This document shows, in pieces, positions 63,344 to 64,000 of a stretch of DNA of 64,000 nt. The notes below the pieces were generated by a model. It did not search any database, had not been told where the DNA came from, and saw only the letters and a program-made list of their open reading frames with translations. Every line of letters starts with the position of its first letter. The stretch's first letter is position 1. Both the position numbers and the translations under genes were made by a program. Location of the stretch: contig NZ_RWIT01000011.1 in assembly GCF_003944715.1 (NCBI RefSeq), positions 62,001 to 126,000 of the forward strand, written 5' to 3'. This stretch comes from Hymenobacter rigui. GTDB taxonomy: Bacteria; Bacteroidota; Bacteroidia; Cytophagales; Hymenobacteraceae.

Positions 63344-64000
63344 CTACAAATGGGGGGCAGGAAGGACAGATACGGCAACAGAAGAGCGGGCAGGGGCCGG
63401 GGCCGATGGAGCTGGGCTTTCCCGCACCGGCAGCTGCAAATGCGCTACTACAGTATCAGGCATCTGCGGATCGTTGGCGAGGTGCAGGTGGGCGGCAGTG
63501 CCATACAGCAGCCCCAGCCGCTCCCGGGCATTTTGCACTCCTACGCCCTCGTGGCCAGCGCGGGGCTCGTAGCGGCCGGTGTTGCGTACCGTCACGTGCA
63601 GCACGCCGCCGTCGTTGAGCTGGGCCATAAGCTGAATGGAGCCCCCGGCCGGCCGGGGGGCAAGGCCGTGCTTGATGGCGTTTTCCACCAGCAGCTGCAG
63701 CGTCATGGGCGGAATGGGTACGTGCAGCGCGGCCGGGTCTACGTCCAGCGTGTAGTGCAGGCGCTCTTCCAGTTGCATGGCTTCCAGCTCCAGGTAGTGC
63801 TCCACAATCTCCAGCTCCCGGCGCAGCGGCACCTGCTCGGCCGAGTTCAGCTGAATGGAGTAGCGCAGCAAATCGGAGAGGTGGGTAATCATGTCGCGGG
63901 CCCGGGCAGGGTCCTCCATCACCAGGGCCCGGATGTTGTTGAGCCCGTTGAACATAAAATGGGGATTGATCTGGGCCTTGAGGGTGCGCATTTCGGCCTC
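63344..64000 (-). CDS. LytS-type sensor histidine kinase, C-terminal part
   Basis: The gene runs out of the right edge; the frame is open from base 64000. The visible 218 residues hold the LytS-type His_kinase block LKAQINPHFMFNGLNNIRALV, with the phospho-accepting His, and LVENAIKHGLAP plus GVGVQNARERLGLLYG of the ATPase domain. A Pro/Ala-rich tail ends the protein. The sensor part, probably several membrane segments, is outside the window. It phosphorylates the LytTR regulator 10 bases downstream. Confidence 0.9.
   Translation of the reverse strand, partial: EAEMRTLKAQINPHFMFNGLNNIRALVMEDPARARDMITHLSDLLRYSIQLNSAEQVPLRRELEIVEHYLELEAMQLEERLHYTLDVDPAALHVPIPPMTLQLLVENAIKHGLAPRPAGGSIQLMAQLNDGGVLHVTVRNTGRYEPRAGHEGVGVQNARERLGLLYGTAAHLHLANDPQMPDTVVAHLQLPVRESPAPSAPAPARSSVAVSVLPAPHL

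Overview
The window looks like chromosomal DNA from a GC-rich, probably pigmented member of the Bacteroidota, most likely Hymenobacter or a close relative (Cytophagales). The basis is: a division and cell-wall cluster of Bacteroidota type, type IX secretion sorting domains (a CHU/gliding C-terminal domain and 'Por'-type tails), a TonB-dependent receptor with an N-terminal carboxypeptidase-like domain, a three-gene sdhCAB operon with a single cytochrome b subunit, promoters with the Bacteroidota -7 box TAnnTTTG, scarce Shine-Dalgarno sequences, and a CrtW-type carotenoid ketolase. I see no rRNA, tRNA, CRISPR array, phage or insertion sequence. The genus is an inference.

Layout. 1-1178: end of ispH, then crtW (isoprenoid and carotenoid). 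1301-4055: TPR sensor kinase converging on, and overlapping, a LytTR response regulator. 4334-4915: unknown gene. 4979-8223: minus-strand metal locus (small Cys-rich membrane or secreted protein, TonB receptor, secreted HMA protein). 8532-25348: complete plus-strand dcw cluster mraZ-rsmH-ftsL-ftsI-murE-mraY-murD-ftsW-murG-murC-ftsQ-ftsA-ftsZ, closed by a strong hairpin; murF, murB and ddl are not in it. 25418-27919: acyltransferase with an ATGA-coupled tiny lipoprotein, and a diheme peroxidase. 28025-29299: CLC transporter with fluoride-type motifs. 29384-32733: minus-strand operon of a CNGKCH small protein, an MbnP-like lipoprotein, an MbnH/MauG-like diheme protein and a CDICGC outer-membrane protein, the best candidate for an under-described copper system. 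32819-37018: FMN reductase and sdhCAB. 37253-47771: a T9SS surface protein followed by housekeeping genes (fabD, methyltransferase, folK, hydrolase, polyprenyl synthase, P450, GNAT). 47937-53845: GH53 galactanase, TlpA-like thioredoxin, aconitase. 53989-58848: mostly uncharacterised small or secreted proteins and a beta-carbonic anhydrase. 59076-64000: T9SS-exported subtilase, a small lipoprotein, and a LytTR/LytS two-component pair cut by the right edge.

How it fits together. The dcw genes supply lipid II (murE, mraY, murD, murG, murC) and the divisome (ftsL, I, W, Q, A, Z), with MraZ probably repressing its own promoter through TGGT repeats at 10-bp spacing. Two separate loci carry hallmarks of copper handling. 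Almost every non-overlapping spacer within the dcw cluster, and several spacers elsewhere, holds an inverted repeat of about 100 bp. These belong to several unrelated families, and one low-complexity stretch of similar character appears to lie in frame inside murC.
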